A DNA stretch of 64,000 bases. Origin: Artocarpus heterophyllus (taxonomy: Eukaryota; Streptophyta; Magnoliopsida; Rosales; Moraceae). Below are positions 1 through 13,108 of the stretch, one piece after another (the stretch's first letter is position 1; every line of letters starts with the position of its first letter). The translations under genes and the position numbers were made by a program. The stretch spans positions 372,001 through 436,000 of the forward strand of contig JAJQZP010000256.1 of assembly GCA_025403435.1 (NCBI GenBank). The letters run 5' to 3'. The notes below the pieces were generated by a model, which did not search any database, had not been told where the DNA came from, and worked only from the letters and a program-made list of their open reading frames with translations.

Positions 1-204
1 TCGTTAAATAATTTAACGACACTAAACTATTATCATTAAAACGAGACATTTAATATGGCAACTATATAGATGTCGTTAATTATTGTTTTAAATGTCATTA
101 AAGACATGTTTGTTGGATATGTCGTTGCATGTACTTTTAAACGACATTCAAAAGCTACTTATCGTAAATAATATATCGTTAAATATAGTTTTTTTTTTGT
201 AGTG
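1..204. mobile_element. CACTA-type DNA transposon terminus (partial)
   Basis: The stretch ends in a T-run followed by GTAGTG, which read from the other strand is CACTAC followed by an A-run, the classic terminus of plant En/Spm (CACTA) elements. The 200 bases inside it are full of short direct and inverted copies of CGTTAAA and ACGAC-type motifs, as expected of CACTA subterminal repeats. A 3-bp TTA lies just outside, but the other end is off the window, so the target duplication cannot be checked. No transposase is visible. It could also be a short non-autonomous derivative. Confidence 0.55.
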
Positions 205-661
205 TTATGTTCATAACCATAATGATATATAAATTACGGTAATAATAAATATAAAATTATTTTTTATGGAGATGGATTGGGGACGAATTTAGGGTTTTGA
301 AATTTAATTATTTTTTTCTCAGTTTAATATTGCTCAAGACCGTAGTTTCCCTTTATTTTTTCACTATTTTTGTGTTTGTATTTGGTAGTTTCCCATTTTC
401 AGAATAATTGTTCTATTAATTAAGTTTTTTTTTCCTTTTTGTTTATTATCAAATAATGAAGCAAATACTTATTTTTTTTCCTTTTTTAGTCACGTATGGT
501 TACAATTGCTCTTTCATTCTACTCTACTAGTTTTTTCCTTAATTGTATCAGTTTGTTTGATTCTCGAATTGATTATTTCTTTCCTTTTTGTCAAAATTAA
601 TTGCTAATTGCATATTTTTGTATTGCTCATAATGTTCTCAGAATGGTTTCTTTTTTATAAG
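205..661. other. AT-rich intergenic sequence, no gene seen
   Basis: T-rich sequence with no long reading frame and no recognisable RNA gene. It lies between the CACTA terminus and the target duplication of the solo LTR that follows. Confidence 0.5.
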
Positions 662-666
662 ATAAT

Positions 667-3600
667 TGTTTGGGCAGTCATTTTACTTTCTTAAACATCG
701 TTCTTAAACAGTAATCTTACTTACTTAGTAAGAAAAATACTAAATTAATTGTTTTTTCTTTTAAGCATCCTTTAAAACTTTCTTTCGAACTGTTGCGACT
801 TCTGTCGCAATTTAAGTTGAGACCTCGCTTAACACTTACCTTTAAAACCATTTCAAATCGTTCTTAAAACTTATTAAGGAACACTTATTAATCCACTAAT
901 TAAAACTTAACTTTTTAAGTAAATAAACATTTTGTAATTATATCGTAAAACTTTGAAAACATTTCTTAAAACTGTGATTTTTTTAAAACTTTGAAGACAC
1001 TAAATAGTGGAAAACCTTTTTTTGTGTAGCAGAAGCAAATTATGGTGGTATCCATATGCAAATCCTTGCATCTGTCATCTGCAGCACCCAGCTCTTCTAA
1101 CGGGTCTTACTGGTCACCCATAAAACTACTTACAGCATGAAAAAACTTTTTATGAGCTTTCGCTTAGTAATTTCAAACATAAACTCACAAATCATTTAAA
1201 CATGCTTTAAAAACTTTTCTCATAAAAACTTTTCTCTTAAAACGTTTTTCATTAAACATTTCTGAAACATTTTCATAAACGTTCTTCATAAACTTTTTCT
1301 TGAAAACATAAAAATGTTTTTCATAAACACTTAACATAAAACATTTCTCAAAATGTTTTTCATAAGCATTTAACGTAAATACTTTATAATAAGGAATACA
1401 AGCAAATTCATAATGCATATTTCAATTATGCTCAATTATGAACTTCAATTATGAGCATTTTATGAACATTCTTTTCTTATTTTAACTTTCTACCTTTATT
1501 CCTTAACTTTCCTTAACTTACTTTAACTTTTTTATCTTTGTTCTTTATCTTTCCTGATCTTACTTTAGTGTTCGTACCAACATCATTAATCATGAGATCA
1601 TAAACATGATGCTTCCCTTACGTAAGACTTGAGACCATCGAACATTGAGGTCATGTACCTCACATTTAGGAGGTCAAACTTTAACTTTACTTTTATTACC
1701 TCATAACAAGGAGGCTGATACGACACTTTTTTTTTTATCTTTACGTTATCTTCTTATTAAATTTAGTGAGCATATCAAATGCAATCACATCATATGCAAG
1801 CATATTTGCAAATCATAGCTTGTACTGTAAAATCTATTGCATAACAAATGCGACATAAAACTTATAACTTATACTGTAAACATTATGCATTTTAAAAAAA
1901 TTGCAAACATACTTTAAATACATTGAAAATCATAACTTGAACTTTTAAAAACATTATGCATATGAATATGTAAATAGACTTTAAACATAACAGTTGCAAA
2001 TTCATTGCAAATCTTTTTCTATACTTTAAAACTTTTTGCATGATAAATGCAAACATACTTTAAAAGAAACTTGTATAATAATTGCAAACTCATTTACAAA
2101 CGTATACATAAATATATTAAAAATCATTTTACTTCATACTGTAGGTGAGGTTTGAAATTTACCTGAACTTAACTCTGACGTTCTCTATTCCATTCCTGTC
2201 TCATTCCTTTTCCTTCCATTAGTCGGCTTTTGTGTCTTGATCAACTGACAGCCGACTTATTAGTTAAATTTCTTTATTATCAATCCACTTGATTGATAAC
2301 TTAACTTAAACCTTAAACATTCATTCCTTTTTTTTTCATAACTTGGTATACTATCGGTCTACCGTTCTTTTACTTTATACCCTGTTACTTTTAACTTCAT
2401 AACCCACCAGGTTACAATACTTTTTACTTAACTTCATAACCTATTAGGTTATCATTCTTTTTACTTATCTCTGTAACCCATTGGGTTACTTTTTTCTTTA
2501 CTTAACTTTGTAACCCATCGGGTTACTTTTCGTTTATTTGAACATCCCTTATTAGATCTCCCGTCTCACATGACAGTTTCATTACTTAACGTATTATGGA
2601 ACATTTTCTATCTAAGAACGTTTTGCTAGTTTGGAGTGTTTAACTCCGTTTGAGCCCTTTTTATAGAAATGATGTTTTTACCATTAACGGATTTTTCGTC
2701 AACTTCATAACCTTATAAAACCCATTACCGTTTCATTTCTTACATGTTACAAAAAAAATTTCGTGAAGGAGTGTTTTCCAACATCGGGCGTTTCGGGTCC
2801 GTTTTGGCCATTTTCATAAAATGACCATTTTGCCCTTAATCTCTTTTTCTTCCATTATATCCTTAACTAAACTTTAATTTCTTAAAAACTTAGCATCTAT
2901 GATATTTACTGCGTACAGAAGTGTAGGAAACTAATGTTCCCTAGTGAAAACCTAGTTTTCACATAATTTTACGGTTTTGACCTAAAACACAAAAATATTT
3001 ACATTTTTTGCCTCTGGAACAAAAAACGACCACTTTATACCAAAATGTTCAGTTTTTCACAACGAATAAAACTTACAAAAGCACTACAGTCAAATTCCAA
3101 ACATTTCATAACGTTTTCATTTCTTGAAATTTTGTGCTCAAAATTTTGTAAAATTCATAAATTTTAAACTGGGCAGAATTTTAGAAAACTGTCTATATTG
3201 TCCTAATATTTTTGATGAGTTCTACAACTTTTTTGTTGTAACTTTTTTAAAATTCCATCGTTTAGAGAAACGTTTTGGCTAATTTTCAAATTTGTCGAGA
3301 ATTCTTTTTTCTTTGCAAATTAGTGCATTTTGGAATTTCATCAAAACCCTTACTTTGTTCTTTCCATCATCATCACCATCAACATATAACATAAAATAAT
3401 CATGCCATATTGTCCATTTACATGCCATAGACTAAAATCATGTTATCAAACACATGGTATGCATGTAAATTTCAAATAAAAAGTTTAGAAATTTACCTAA
3501 AATTTTCCAACCTTTTTGTCCCTCCTTTGCCAAGCTTTAAACTTTGTCATGTCTTTTCCTCAAAACCATGAAAAAACCCAATCAAGGCCCATCCATAAAC

Positions 3601-3907
3601 TTGAATAAAAATCTCTAAAATCCTTAAAAAAAGTTTAGAAATTTACCTCTAAAGTGGCAAAACTTTGCACTAAGACATTAGGGTTTGCCTTAAGCTTGAT
3701 TTAGAGGTTTGAATTTCACCAAAACTTGAGGGAGAAAGTGATCATGGAGGGGACGGTTTTGGAGGGGGAAAAATGGAACATTTTTTTTTTCCTTCTTCCT
3801 TCCTTCCTTCCTTTCTTTCTTTCTTTCTTTCCTTCTTTTCACGTTTTTCTCTTCTTTTTTTTCCCCACCGTGAAGGCCAACTTTGGTCTCTTTCCTCATA
3901 AAACAAA

Positions 3908-3947
<40 letters not shown>

Positions 3948-4605
3948 CTTGATTTTTTAAACTAAATTTGATGACTCATCACCATGAGTCATCGCTTTTC
4001 AACATTTGTGATAAAAAATAAATTAGGCAATTTAGCATGGTGGGATTGGGCCACATCAAGATGGGTGGTGGCCCAATCAAATTTAGCAAGGTATCCTTCT
4101 TTTCTTTTACACAATATAATTTTATACTGACAATATTTTTCTTATACCATAGTATTATTTTTTATATAATTAATGAGGTCCCATAACCTCCAATACTTAT
4201 CCACATCCATCACATAATGTAATTCCAATATTATCTTACTTTATACAGTCTAAATTTTTACTAACAGTATTTTTTTTATACTATCGGTATATTTTTTTAT
4301 ACTGTTACAGCATTTCTTATTCATCCATATTCTCCAAATAGTATTATTCCTATAATGCCTTAACTTAAATAATCCAATTTTTGTACTGCTTATCCTTAAA
4401 CAATCCAATTCCTACACTGCATTACTTTTGCAGTGTAATTTTCATATTGCATAACTTTATCGACGTATTTCCTTACACTACATCATTCTAATACCGTATA
4501 ATTTATTGTATTATTATATGATATTTTTCCTTAAACTGTATTTTTGTCTTAACATAATCCTTAAATTATTACATTTTTAATGTAGTAAAATGCTCGGGTG
4601 TTACA
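667..4605 (-). mobile_element. Solo LTR of a Ty3/gypsy-type retrotransposon, 3.9 kb
   Basis: The segment starts TGTTTGGGC and ends CGGGTGTTACA. Read on the minus strand it starts TGTAACACCCG, a common start of plant gypsy-type LTRs. It is flanked on both sides by ATAAT (662-666 and 4606-4610), a 5-bp target-site duplication, so both ends are well fixed. No gag, pol, primer site or polypurine tract is present, so this is a solo LTR left by LTR-LTR recombination. It contains a 37-bp tandem palindrome array (2399-2526), CTTT/CT-rich tracts near 3.8 kb and an (AT)n run at about 3909-3945. A second copy of the family flanks the copia element at 54049-63751. The short reading frames inside are low-complexity and not convincing as genes. 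Confidence 0.8.
2399..2526. repeat. Tandem 37-bp array of short palindromes
   Basis: Four 17-bp interrupted palindromes start at 2399, 2436, 2473 and 2510, exactly 37 bp apart. The second is ATAACCTA-T-TAGGTTAT and the third is GTAACCCA-T-TGGGTTAC, both perfect. The first and fourth have three and one mismatched pairs. Between units 2 and 3 each change in the left arm is matched by the complementary change in the right arm. The array lies inside the solo LTR. Confidence 0.8.
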
Positions 4606-6216
4606 ATAATAAAACTTTAATGACCTATATAAAAGAATCCAAATTACCTAATCAGTATAATTACCTATTAATTATGAAAACATATGAATTTATTATGTTT
4701 TAATAAGATAATTATAGAGGTTAATTCTATCCTGTTTCAATTCAAAGGCTATAATGGTCTTTACATTTAGCCTAGCATACAAGTTTGCAATTAAATTAGT
4801 TTGTGGACAATCTTAAACTTAATGCCTTATATATAGTCACTTATGTAAATGACCATTTTCTTCTCTAAAATCAATTCCAAAAGCCCGTGAAACAACACAG
4901 GAAAAGAAAAAAAAGAAGATACTTTTACCCTCTTTTTCCTAACTTTTGCAAGAGATAAAAAGGGAGAAACAACAAAGGAGAAAGTTTAATTTGAAGTTAG
5001 CATAAAGGTTCAACCAATGAAATTTTGAATAAATATTATCGAAAATTATATATAACAATAATAATTATAAGGTTGTCTTTTTCCTTGTTGGTTACTAACC
5101 AATTGTAAAAAGTTTGGAACACATTATTAACACTGAAATCATGTCAATAATCAAAATTATATTCCCTCATGGTAAAGCTGATGATGCGACTGTTACTAAG
5201 CTACACTAAAAAAGTATAAAAATGGTATATTTGATATGTTACTTTATTTTATACTCTAATGTATTATGTTATTTAAAATATCATATTTAGTTTTTATCAT
5301 AATTATTAAAGCTTGAAACTTGTAATAGTAAATTTTTGACTGTTAAGATAATTAAAACAAAAGACTTAAAGCAAAAAAAAAAAAAAGGTTCATTTACTAA
5401 CTAATATTAATTACATGCCAAATTTATTATATGCTAAACTTTGTGGCAAATTTGCCACTAAGGTTACTATATAATAAATTTAGCATTAAAAATGACATTG
5501 CATTAGAGAGTACACTTGAATGCTAAATTTGTCATTGATATATCAATTTAACGTTGTATTGCAGATACTCTAAGTTTATTAGCAGTTCGTTTGGGAAAAA
5601 GTTGAGCCATATCACTTTAGTATGGCTGTGATGCTTCGGTAACGTGATAATAATCTTAGTGACAATAATAAGATGATAAAAATGACAACACTAATATGAT
5701 AAAAATGATATTAAAAATAATAGACCATTTGAGAAGTGAGTTGGAACTAAAAATACTGAAGCATGTAAAAAAATACTTTAAAATAATGGTTAGGACAACA
5801 AATTGTAGATTCAACCAAAGCTCTTAAACAACCTATGAGAATCCATTTTGAAAGATAGTACAAATTACAAATTATTATTCAAACTAATTTTATTACAATG
5901 TTTTCTATAATAAAATTAAAATTTCCAATCAACGTTCCAAAAAAACATAGCCTCAAGAACAATATTGTAACAATTTTTTGTTTTCAGAAAATACAAAAAG
6001 AAAACTAAATAAATCATTTTAAAATCTTACTAGCATTTTTCTTTAACACATGTTAAATAGCATTCTAAAAATACGGTTATTATTTTGCTACATGATTTCT
6101 CCATTTTACCCTTCTTTATATCAATTTTCAGAGATCCGTCTTTTCCATGGGAAGTATAACTGATGAAGTAATAATGGAAAAAAATGAAAATTATAAGAAT
6201 GTGTTTGGAAAATTAT

Positions 6217-6380
6217 AGGGTGATTGGCATGGTAGTTAAAACCATTGGTTAAAACTATAAACACTATAGTATATTAGAGCTTTATACTATAGCAACTTTT
6301 ATCTTCTTACTGTAGTATGTAAGAGCTTTACATTGTTCATAACTGAAAAGTTGGTTAGAACCAACTTTGCCAAACGTGCT
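6217..6380. mobile_element. MITE of a family seen several times in the window
   Basis: The left edge AGGGTGATTGGCATGG and the inverted right edge (CTTTGCCAAACGTGC) resemble the edges of the copies at 17799-17981 and 29745-29906. The interior shares the phrases TAGTATATTAGAGCTTTATACT and ACTGTAGTATGTAAGAGCTTTACA with those copies. It is about 165 bp with no coding capacity. The superfamily is not clear from the short, imperfect ends. Confidence 0.5.
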
Positions 6381-8558
6381 ATTACTTTTTATCAATGACA
6401 CAAATGTTTTAGGGTGGCATAACTTAAACAAATAATATAAGTGTTAGTGTGGTATAATTTTTTTTAAGTATGGTACGAATGAAAATTATGATTAAAAATG
6501 TAGCATAACATGTAATTTTTTTTTCCTTCATTCTTGTTTTTACTTTAGCCTATGTCCCTCTTCAGCCCATAACAAAAATAGAAGCAATACCAGCATCTGA
6601 TTTCCGTTTATGGACTTGGGCTTTCTTGAGCCAGAAAGATTTTGAGCGTCATCTGTCATATCTTGGGTGGGTTATGCACATGTAATAGGAACACATAGCT
6701 TTTAATCATCAGTCCTGCATAGTAGTTGAAGCCCAAAATTGAAGCCCTGCTGTGTTTAAAGCCTGCAACTAAATTCAAATCCTGCGTTCAGTGGTGACCC
6801 AAATCTAGCCCAACCGCTGCAACAGTCAGATCTCTAAAGTGTATTTCTTATTATTATTATTATTATAGCCAGCTCTCTAAAGTTGATCATATGATTTGTG
6901 TTTGACATTTTCACCTCACACATGTGATAGAGCGTATACATATAAATTGGTGTGTAGCTTTTAGAAACCAGTCTTAAAATTTCTTAAAAGATAGATAAAT
7001 CCTGGATTGGGAAATGTCCAAGATTTCTATAGATTTTAACTTTTTAGCTCCCAATTTGGCCAAATGGGCTCCTACTTCTCCTTCTTTTGGTACTTTTTCC
7101 GTTGACATTGTGCCTATCACTGTGATGAATGATGTTCTGTAGTGGAGTGCATCTGCTTAGCTTCTCCTAGTTTCGCTTTTGTTGACTTGCTTGGCCTTCG
7201 TTTTATTAAAGTTACTTTAGCTCCCACTTATGAGTTGCTATTCTTTCATCGGCAGTGTTTGAAAGTTGTCGGATCAATAAATAAGTATCTATTATTAATG
7301 AAAAAATGACAATTTAAAAATTATTATAAAAATTAAAATTAGAGTTAACGTCTATAGCATTATTTTTAAAAAAAAAGTCTTGGATTTTGAAAATTAGTAG
7401 TACTGCAAACACACAAGTCACTTTTTTTTTTCACTTCACATATTGATTTCACTAATTATTACTAAATTATTCTAAAAGAAAAAAAAGAAAGATATTACTA
7501 GATTAATTAACATGATAGCATTAACTAAACCTAATACTTCTCAACATTATATGCGAGGAATAAAATATATTGATGTCCCTAGTTAATTACAAATAAAAAC
7601 AGAAGTGTCAAAATTAGAGAAGCAATAGATTTCACTAGACTGCATTTAGCAGTTTTATCCTTGAACTACAGAGATTTATTAACGAGGAATCCATGTTACA
7701 CTTCTTAAAAAATGCTTATTTTTAAACAAAAAACGTTTTTCAGAACACAAGTATACGTTTACGGCTCTTCAACCAGAGTATTGATGATCTAATTAGACTT
7801 AAGAACCTCGTAGCTAAAACACTCGTAGCTAAAACACCGAATTACCAAACAAAGTAAATCATTATAGGAACCACTAATAATAAACCAATATATTGGAATC
7901 AACTACAAAGTACTCAATACTTAAAGACTGTGACATCATCGGTTTGTACCGGTTTTGTTAGAATGTTTTGAATTTAAGTTATTGCAGTATTTTTAGTTTA
8001 AACTAGTTATTCAAACCGATGATCCAAACGCCTTATTATTATTATTGTTTAATATTTTGCCTCAAATTTGTGAATAAAATAGTCCCCAACACAACAAACT
8101 ATCAGCTTACATACGTTTAATTAGTACATAAACCGAAAAAAGCGAAAACCAAAGTGTCGTGGTATGTTTGTATCACTTTCATTTTGAAATGCACATGACA
8201 TTCAAACGTGAAAACGTAGAACTTGCATATATATACACACGCACAGGACACCCACCAAAGCTTTGGGTTTTGGTTTATTTTCTACGTTGCCTAGTTTGCA
8301 AGGAATCTTCTTCGTTCAATCAAAGGCCTACTTGGGTTTGGGCGCCAATAATAATAAAAGCTACCATCGAAAAAGGGCCATCACCTTTTCCTACTTTTCA
8401 ACTACTCTCCCACATTCATTTTTTCTCAAAGTTATTTATATTTCAGCAGAAAGAGGGCAAGAAGGACAGAGATTTTGAATATTTTTTTCTCTGAAAAAAA
8501 AAAGATAAAGAGAAAAGAAAAAAAAAGAAGTGCATGCATTTTTTATTTAGCAATTATT

Positions 8559-8766
8559 GTAATACAGGATAATTTTACCTTATCGATAGAGCATAAGTGT
8601 TTTAACCATGTGATTAATTTTTTAATGGTCTGACATGTGATTAGAAGTAGTTTTGCTTTGTGCGTTGAAAATTTTAACATGAACAATAACAAATCCGACG
8701 GTTAAAATTTTAATCTTACGGTTGAAACACTATTTACCAATAAAATAAAATTGTCTATTCTATCAC
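8559..8766. mobile_element. Foldback MITE-like element
   Basis: The first roughly 48 bp (GTAATACAGGATAATTTTAC onward, ending GTGTTTTAACC) are an imperfect inverted copy of the last 48 bp (GGTTGAAACACTATTTACC onward, ending TCTATCAC). The element of about 208 bp is AT-rich and non-coding. No clear target duplication was identified, so the exact borders are tentative. Confidence 0.4.
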
Positions 8767-9358
8767 AAAATTCCCTTTTTATTTATACATCTATCTGTTT
8801 GGATAAAATTCGACGCACGGATCACGGTCAGATTTGAAAAGAGTACAACGGGTGCAAGTGGGGCCATGACTACATGTGGGATTTTAAGTGTACATTGGTT
8901 TCCTTAAATGCATGGAAGATGATGAATATATATGGACTGTACGACAGTAAAACGGTCACAGTATGTTGGAAGATGTGGACGACTTGATCACTAATTAAAT
9001 CAAGAATAATATATATATATATATATAAATGGATGTGTATTTGTTTTTATATATATGTATGTATATGTGTATTAGTATATAATAGGGAATAGGAGGAGAC
9101 AATGCCGTTAATACTTTGTGGTGGGGAATTGAGAAAGAACTAAAATCTAGGCAAAGGTTGGTGTCCCTCTCCAAAGATGCTTTTAGGTCAATCAGCATGA
9201 AATTAGGGCGCTTGGGAACAGAGAAATTGTAATAATTTCCATCTTCCTTTCAAGAGCTTGGGGTCAAAGAGGTGACTTTAGGTCAATGGAAGGCATAAAT
9301 GTGGATCCGAATCCCATGAAATGTTTGCCTACTACTATTACTAATACTTTTTTTTTTG

Positions 9359-9397
<39 letters not shown>

Positions 9398-11126
9398 TTA
9401 TAATATAGGGCTTACCAATTAATGTAATGGAAACTTGATGCTTTCAAGTTTAGATCGACGGAAAGAATGGGATTAATTATCAACAATAAAAATTTTTGGG
9501 GCAATTTAGTAAAATAGAAAAATTTTAAGGCAGTAAAGTGTTCAAAATATGAGGCAACCAACCTACAACGATTATACGTACGTGTGTGAGAGTTGGACTT
9601 TCCATAGCTGGTGACTGGTGACCACTAAAGAGTTGAGAGTGGTCCTGTAAATTCAAATTCCGCTGATAGTTATTGAATACCCAAAAAAAAAAAGGAAAAA
9701 AAAAACAACTATAGTTACTTATATATTCTGATCATTACATGCTTACTTTTGTATTCTGACCTAGTTTTTAGGTATTTTCAGAGTCTATCATTTCTTTGTG
9801 GTATAATATAGCCCCCTCTCTTTCCTGAAGGAGAAAAAAACAGATGGTGAAAAAAAAAAAAATAACAACCAAGCTAAAAAGTACAGTAGAATCTCAAAAT
9901 GTATCAAATTGTTTGAGTGTGTTTAGAGACACCAGATCGAACAAAAAAGTTTTAGTTTAACTATTTTTGTTACAATAATTTTCTCATAAAAATTGATACA
10001 GCTACAGTATTTTCAATACAAATCTCTTGATTCTAAAATACAGTGTTTTCAGTGCAAATTATTTGGTTTCAAGTGTGCTTTCAAATACTCTCGACATATT
10101 TGAATTATTATGTCAATTATGAATTAGAACTCAAACACAATCAGAACTCCAAGATCTAACATTGGATCCTATTGGATTTACTGATCAGAATTTGAAATCA
10201 ATCAAACAGCTAGTTTTCCAGTTTCATGTTACTGTTGTGTTTTGGAAGGCTTCACTATAAAGTTATCATCTCTGCTGACATTCGTATTAATTATAGGGTC
10301 TATATCTCAATTTCAAACAATTATATGAGAGGTCAATTTGTAGTTGGCTGGCCAGGATTTGACAATTGGCATCTTTTCTTACCTTTTTTTTTTTCAAACT
10401 GCTTCCCACCCATAATTTTTCAATCATGCAACTAATCATAGAGAAATACATATCTCTCTGTTTCATTATATTTCTTTATAATTATTTGTCTAATCAAGAC
10501 ATAAAATGTGGATTTGCCTAGCTGGCCATGAGATTTATCATAATATCATGACGTTTGGGAGAAGAGTTACAGTAATTTGTTAAAAACACAAAGTGAATTT
10601 TAAAAAATGCCATTTTTTAGTATTTATTTTTTATAAATATCATATATATTTATTTGTGGTATAACTTAACATGAAATATAAATGAAAATATGACATAATT
10701 TTTTCTAAATATGGTATGAATAAACACAAACTTTTAAAAGTATGATATAACATGTAATTTTTTCAAAACGGTATACCTTTTGAGAGCTTTATAGCTCTTT
10801 TGGCGCTTACGTTAGTTCAAAATGGTTTAAACTAGTTTCAATTATAAAGGTGGTTTAAATTATTGTTTATAGAAGTAATAATTTAGACCATTTTAAAATA
10901 TAAAAGCAGTTTTAAATTGACTAAAATACTTCAAACTTTACTCCATCTCAAATTCACACAAGCTAAACTATTTCTATTAATTCTCGTTTTTCTTTCATAA
11001 ATCATAGTTTGATAAACACTAGTTCTCATTTTATAAATGTTTTTTTGATTTATATATATAATTGTTTAGAGCTCTATTTTATGAATGGTTCCAAATGGTC
11101 AGTTGAAACAGTTCCGTCAAACACCC

Positions 11127-11127
<1 letters not shown>

Positions 11128-11160
<33 letters not shown>
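11128..11160. repeat. (AAT)n microsatellite
   Basis: About eleven uninterrupted AAT/ATA triplets, directly after a CAAACACCCT sequence that resembles a MITE edge. Confidence 0.85.
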
Positions 11161-11161
<1 letters not shown>

Positions 11162-12550
11162 GGGTCATGCGTGAATCAAGAGGGAGGGGCCATTTTAACA
11201 AGAGTGGACCTTAGCTTACCTGAATAAATCAAAGCCGAATTAACGCTGACTCGTCACACAACTTTTCATTTGTCTGACTCGCCTGTCGTTATCTTGAGTC
11301 CCCCGCGACCGTAGAAAAAGAAGTGGAGACGCACTGAACGAGGGATTCCCTTTTCCATGAAAATTATTCAAGGCTTCTCCTTTTTCTTAACATTGTTTTT
11401 TACAGCACCAAAATAGTGTAAAATAGCCTGGTGCTAAACTGCTAACATTATAAATATAATATATATATACACATATTTACGTGTATATATATATATATAT
11501 ATGATATAATATATATATTTTATATTCTTAAGAAGAGCTCAAAAGTTTTTGCCTTATTAGAGGGTCGGTGAATTAGCTCAACTAAACCACTGGAACCACT
11601 CTGACTCTTCCTTTGGTTTCTTGTTTGGTGTCTCGTCATGGGTCATGATCATCATCACCGTCCAAAATCCCACGGCTCAAAATGTTCCCCTTTTCTTCGT
11701 CTGTAGGTTTATACATCCTAGCAGTAGTCGTACATACAAACAAACAAAACCCTAACTGTGCTGATGGGTTTGTTTGGTTGATATATATATATATATATAT
11801 ATATGTTGAGATAATTTATTTTGCCAATAATTATGTAAGTGATGGTTTGATTAGGTCATGATGTTCTCCATTCTTCCGGTAGATATGGAATTTTAAGAGT
11901 ATAGCCTGTAAAGTGTGAGAGAGAATATAGGGAGAAAGTTGAGGAAGTTGTGGATATATTCATAGTATAATATCTTCATACAGAACAAATACTACATATT
12001 ACAGATTGTTATTAATTTTTTAAAAAAAATATATAAATTTTAGGAGAGATAATATGTTTTATTGGTTACGATAACAATAAAACTAGAGAATTTTGTTGTA
12101 GGGTGTAAAAACATTCATACAGGTAAGATCCGATTTTATCAATTTGAGATACATTATTAATTATAAGATCAAATTAAAATTACATTGGATTAAAATAAAG
12201 TATGAATATTTAATGAAACTTAGTAAAATTTGTCCTTAAAAAGGGAGATCTACCATAAGAATAAAAAAAATTATTTTTTAAGAGAAAAAATTGTTATTTT
12301 CATTTATTTATATATCAATTCTGCAATTATGTATCATTACACGATTACCCACACGTTTTATGTAAAATATATGCCTATAAATAATTTCCCATTATTCTTA
12401 AAAAAATAAATGATTTCCCATTTTTACTATTTTTTAAATAAAGAACAACTTTATTATTATTAACGTTGCAAATATGTCTTTAGTGGTTAAAAAAAAACCC
12501 AACCGTGACACAACCACTATTTACATATGCTAAGAAACATTTTTTTTTCT

Positions 12551-12561
12551 CTATATATATT
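12551..12561 (+). promoter_or_regulatory. Putative TATA box of the MIR166 gene
   Basis: CTATATATATT sits about 375 bp upstream of the miR166* strand and just before a purine-rich then pyrimidine-rich leader. This is a plausible distance for a plant Pol II pri-miRNA promoter. It is inferred from position and sequence only. TA-rich runs are common in this window, so it may be coincidental. Confidence 0.4.
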
Positions 12562-12597
12562 GCATGGCAGAGACGAAGGCGATGAGATAGAACATAG

Positions 12598-12870
12598 AGG
12601 AAGAAATAGGGAGAGGAAGAAATAGGGAGGGAAAGAAGAGAGGGAGGGGGGTGGGGGTTCGTGGTCCCTTCTGGAACCAAGACAGTTGGTAGGGCCAGGG
12701 GGTCTGCAACTTTTATTTCTTTGTCCTTTTCACCCCCTCTCTTCCTCCATCACCCCTCTTTTTATCTCTCTAATCTCTTTTCTCATTTTCGCACACTCAT
12801 TTCATTTCATCAATTCTCAAACACCCTCTTTCTCTCTCTCTCCAATTCTCTCCCTTTCTCTCTCTAAAGA
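12598..12870 (+). promoter_or_regulatory. GA-rich tract followed by CT-rich tract at the MIR166 leader
   Basis: 12598-12657 is almost pure purine (GGGAGG/GAAGAAA units ending in AGGGAGGGGGGTGGGGG). 12715-12870 is dominated by CTCTCT/TTCCTCC. GAGA/CTCT repeats are known binding sites for plant BPC (GAGA-binding) factors and are frequent in 5' leaders. The two tracts are partly complementary. The short reading frames across them are low-complexity and probably not coding. Confidence 0.45.
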
Positions 12871-12925
12871 GAAGGCAAAGAAAGAAGAAGAAGATGATGA
12901 TGAGGAAGCTTTTGTTTTTTTGAGG

Positions 12926-12946
12926 GGAATGTTGTCTGGCTCGAGG
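12926..12946 (+). ncRNA. miR166* (passenger strand, 5' arm)
   Basis: Starts GGAATGTTGTCTGG and ends CTCGAGG, the typical 21-nt miR166 star sequence on the 5' arm. In the fold it pairs with 13088-13108 with the usual mismatches. Confidence 0.9.
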
Positions 12947-13087
12947 CCACTATAAACTCTAGATCTATGATTTAATTCATGATCTCTTTTTGTTATTCAT
13001 TTTTCCTATATATATATATATGTGGATATTTGTTAGAACCCAAAATTTTGAGATTATTTTATCATTGATTATTAGATTTTAGCGACG

Positions 13088-13108
13088 TCGGACCAGGCTT
13101 CATTCCCC
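13088..13108 (+). ncRNA. Mature miR166 (3' arm)
   Basis: Starts TCGGACCAGGCTTC and ends ATTCCCC, identical over 21 nt to the highly conserved land-plant miR166. Its targets are the START-domain coding region of class III HD-ZIP mRNAs. No such target gene lies in this window. Confidence 0.96.

Larger units (their letters stand above)
4611..12540. other. Non-coding intergenic region with MITEs and microsatellites
   Basis: About 8 kb without a convincing coding gene. It holds the MITE at 6217-6380 and the foldback element at 8559-8766. Microsatellites include (AT)n near 9010 and 9365, (AAT)n at 11128-11160 and (AT)n near 11790. Around 8225 a TATA-like ATATATA run precedes about 250 bp of less AT-rich sequence that might be the start of a non-coding transcript, but there is no supporting reading frame. 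Confidence 0.5.

Noticed and set aside
8159..8494. 111-codon plus-strand frame
   Set aside because: No recognisable domain, no conserved motif, overlaps another frame; probably chance in non-coding DNA.
12480..12955. Short frames of 66-89 codons upstream of miR166*
   Set aside because: Pro/Ser/Leu-rich translations of GA/CT tracts. A pri-miRNA-encoded peptide is conceivable, but nothing in the sequence supports one.
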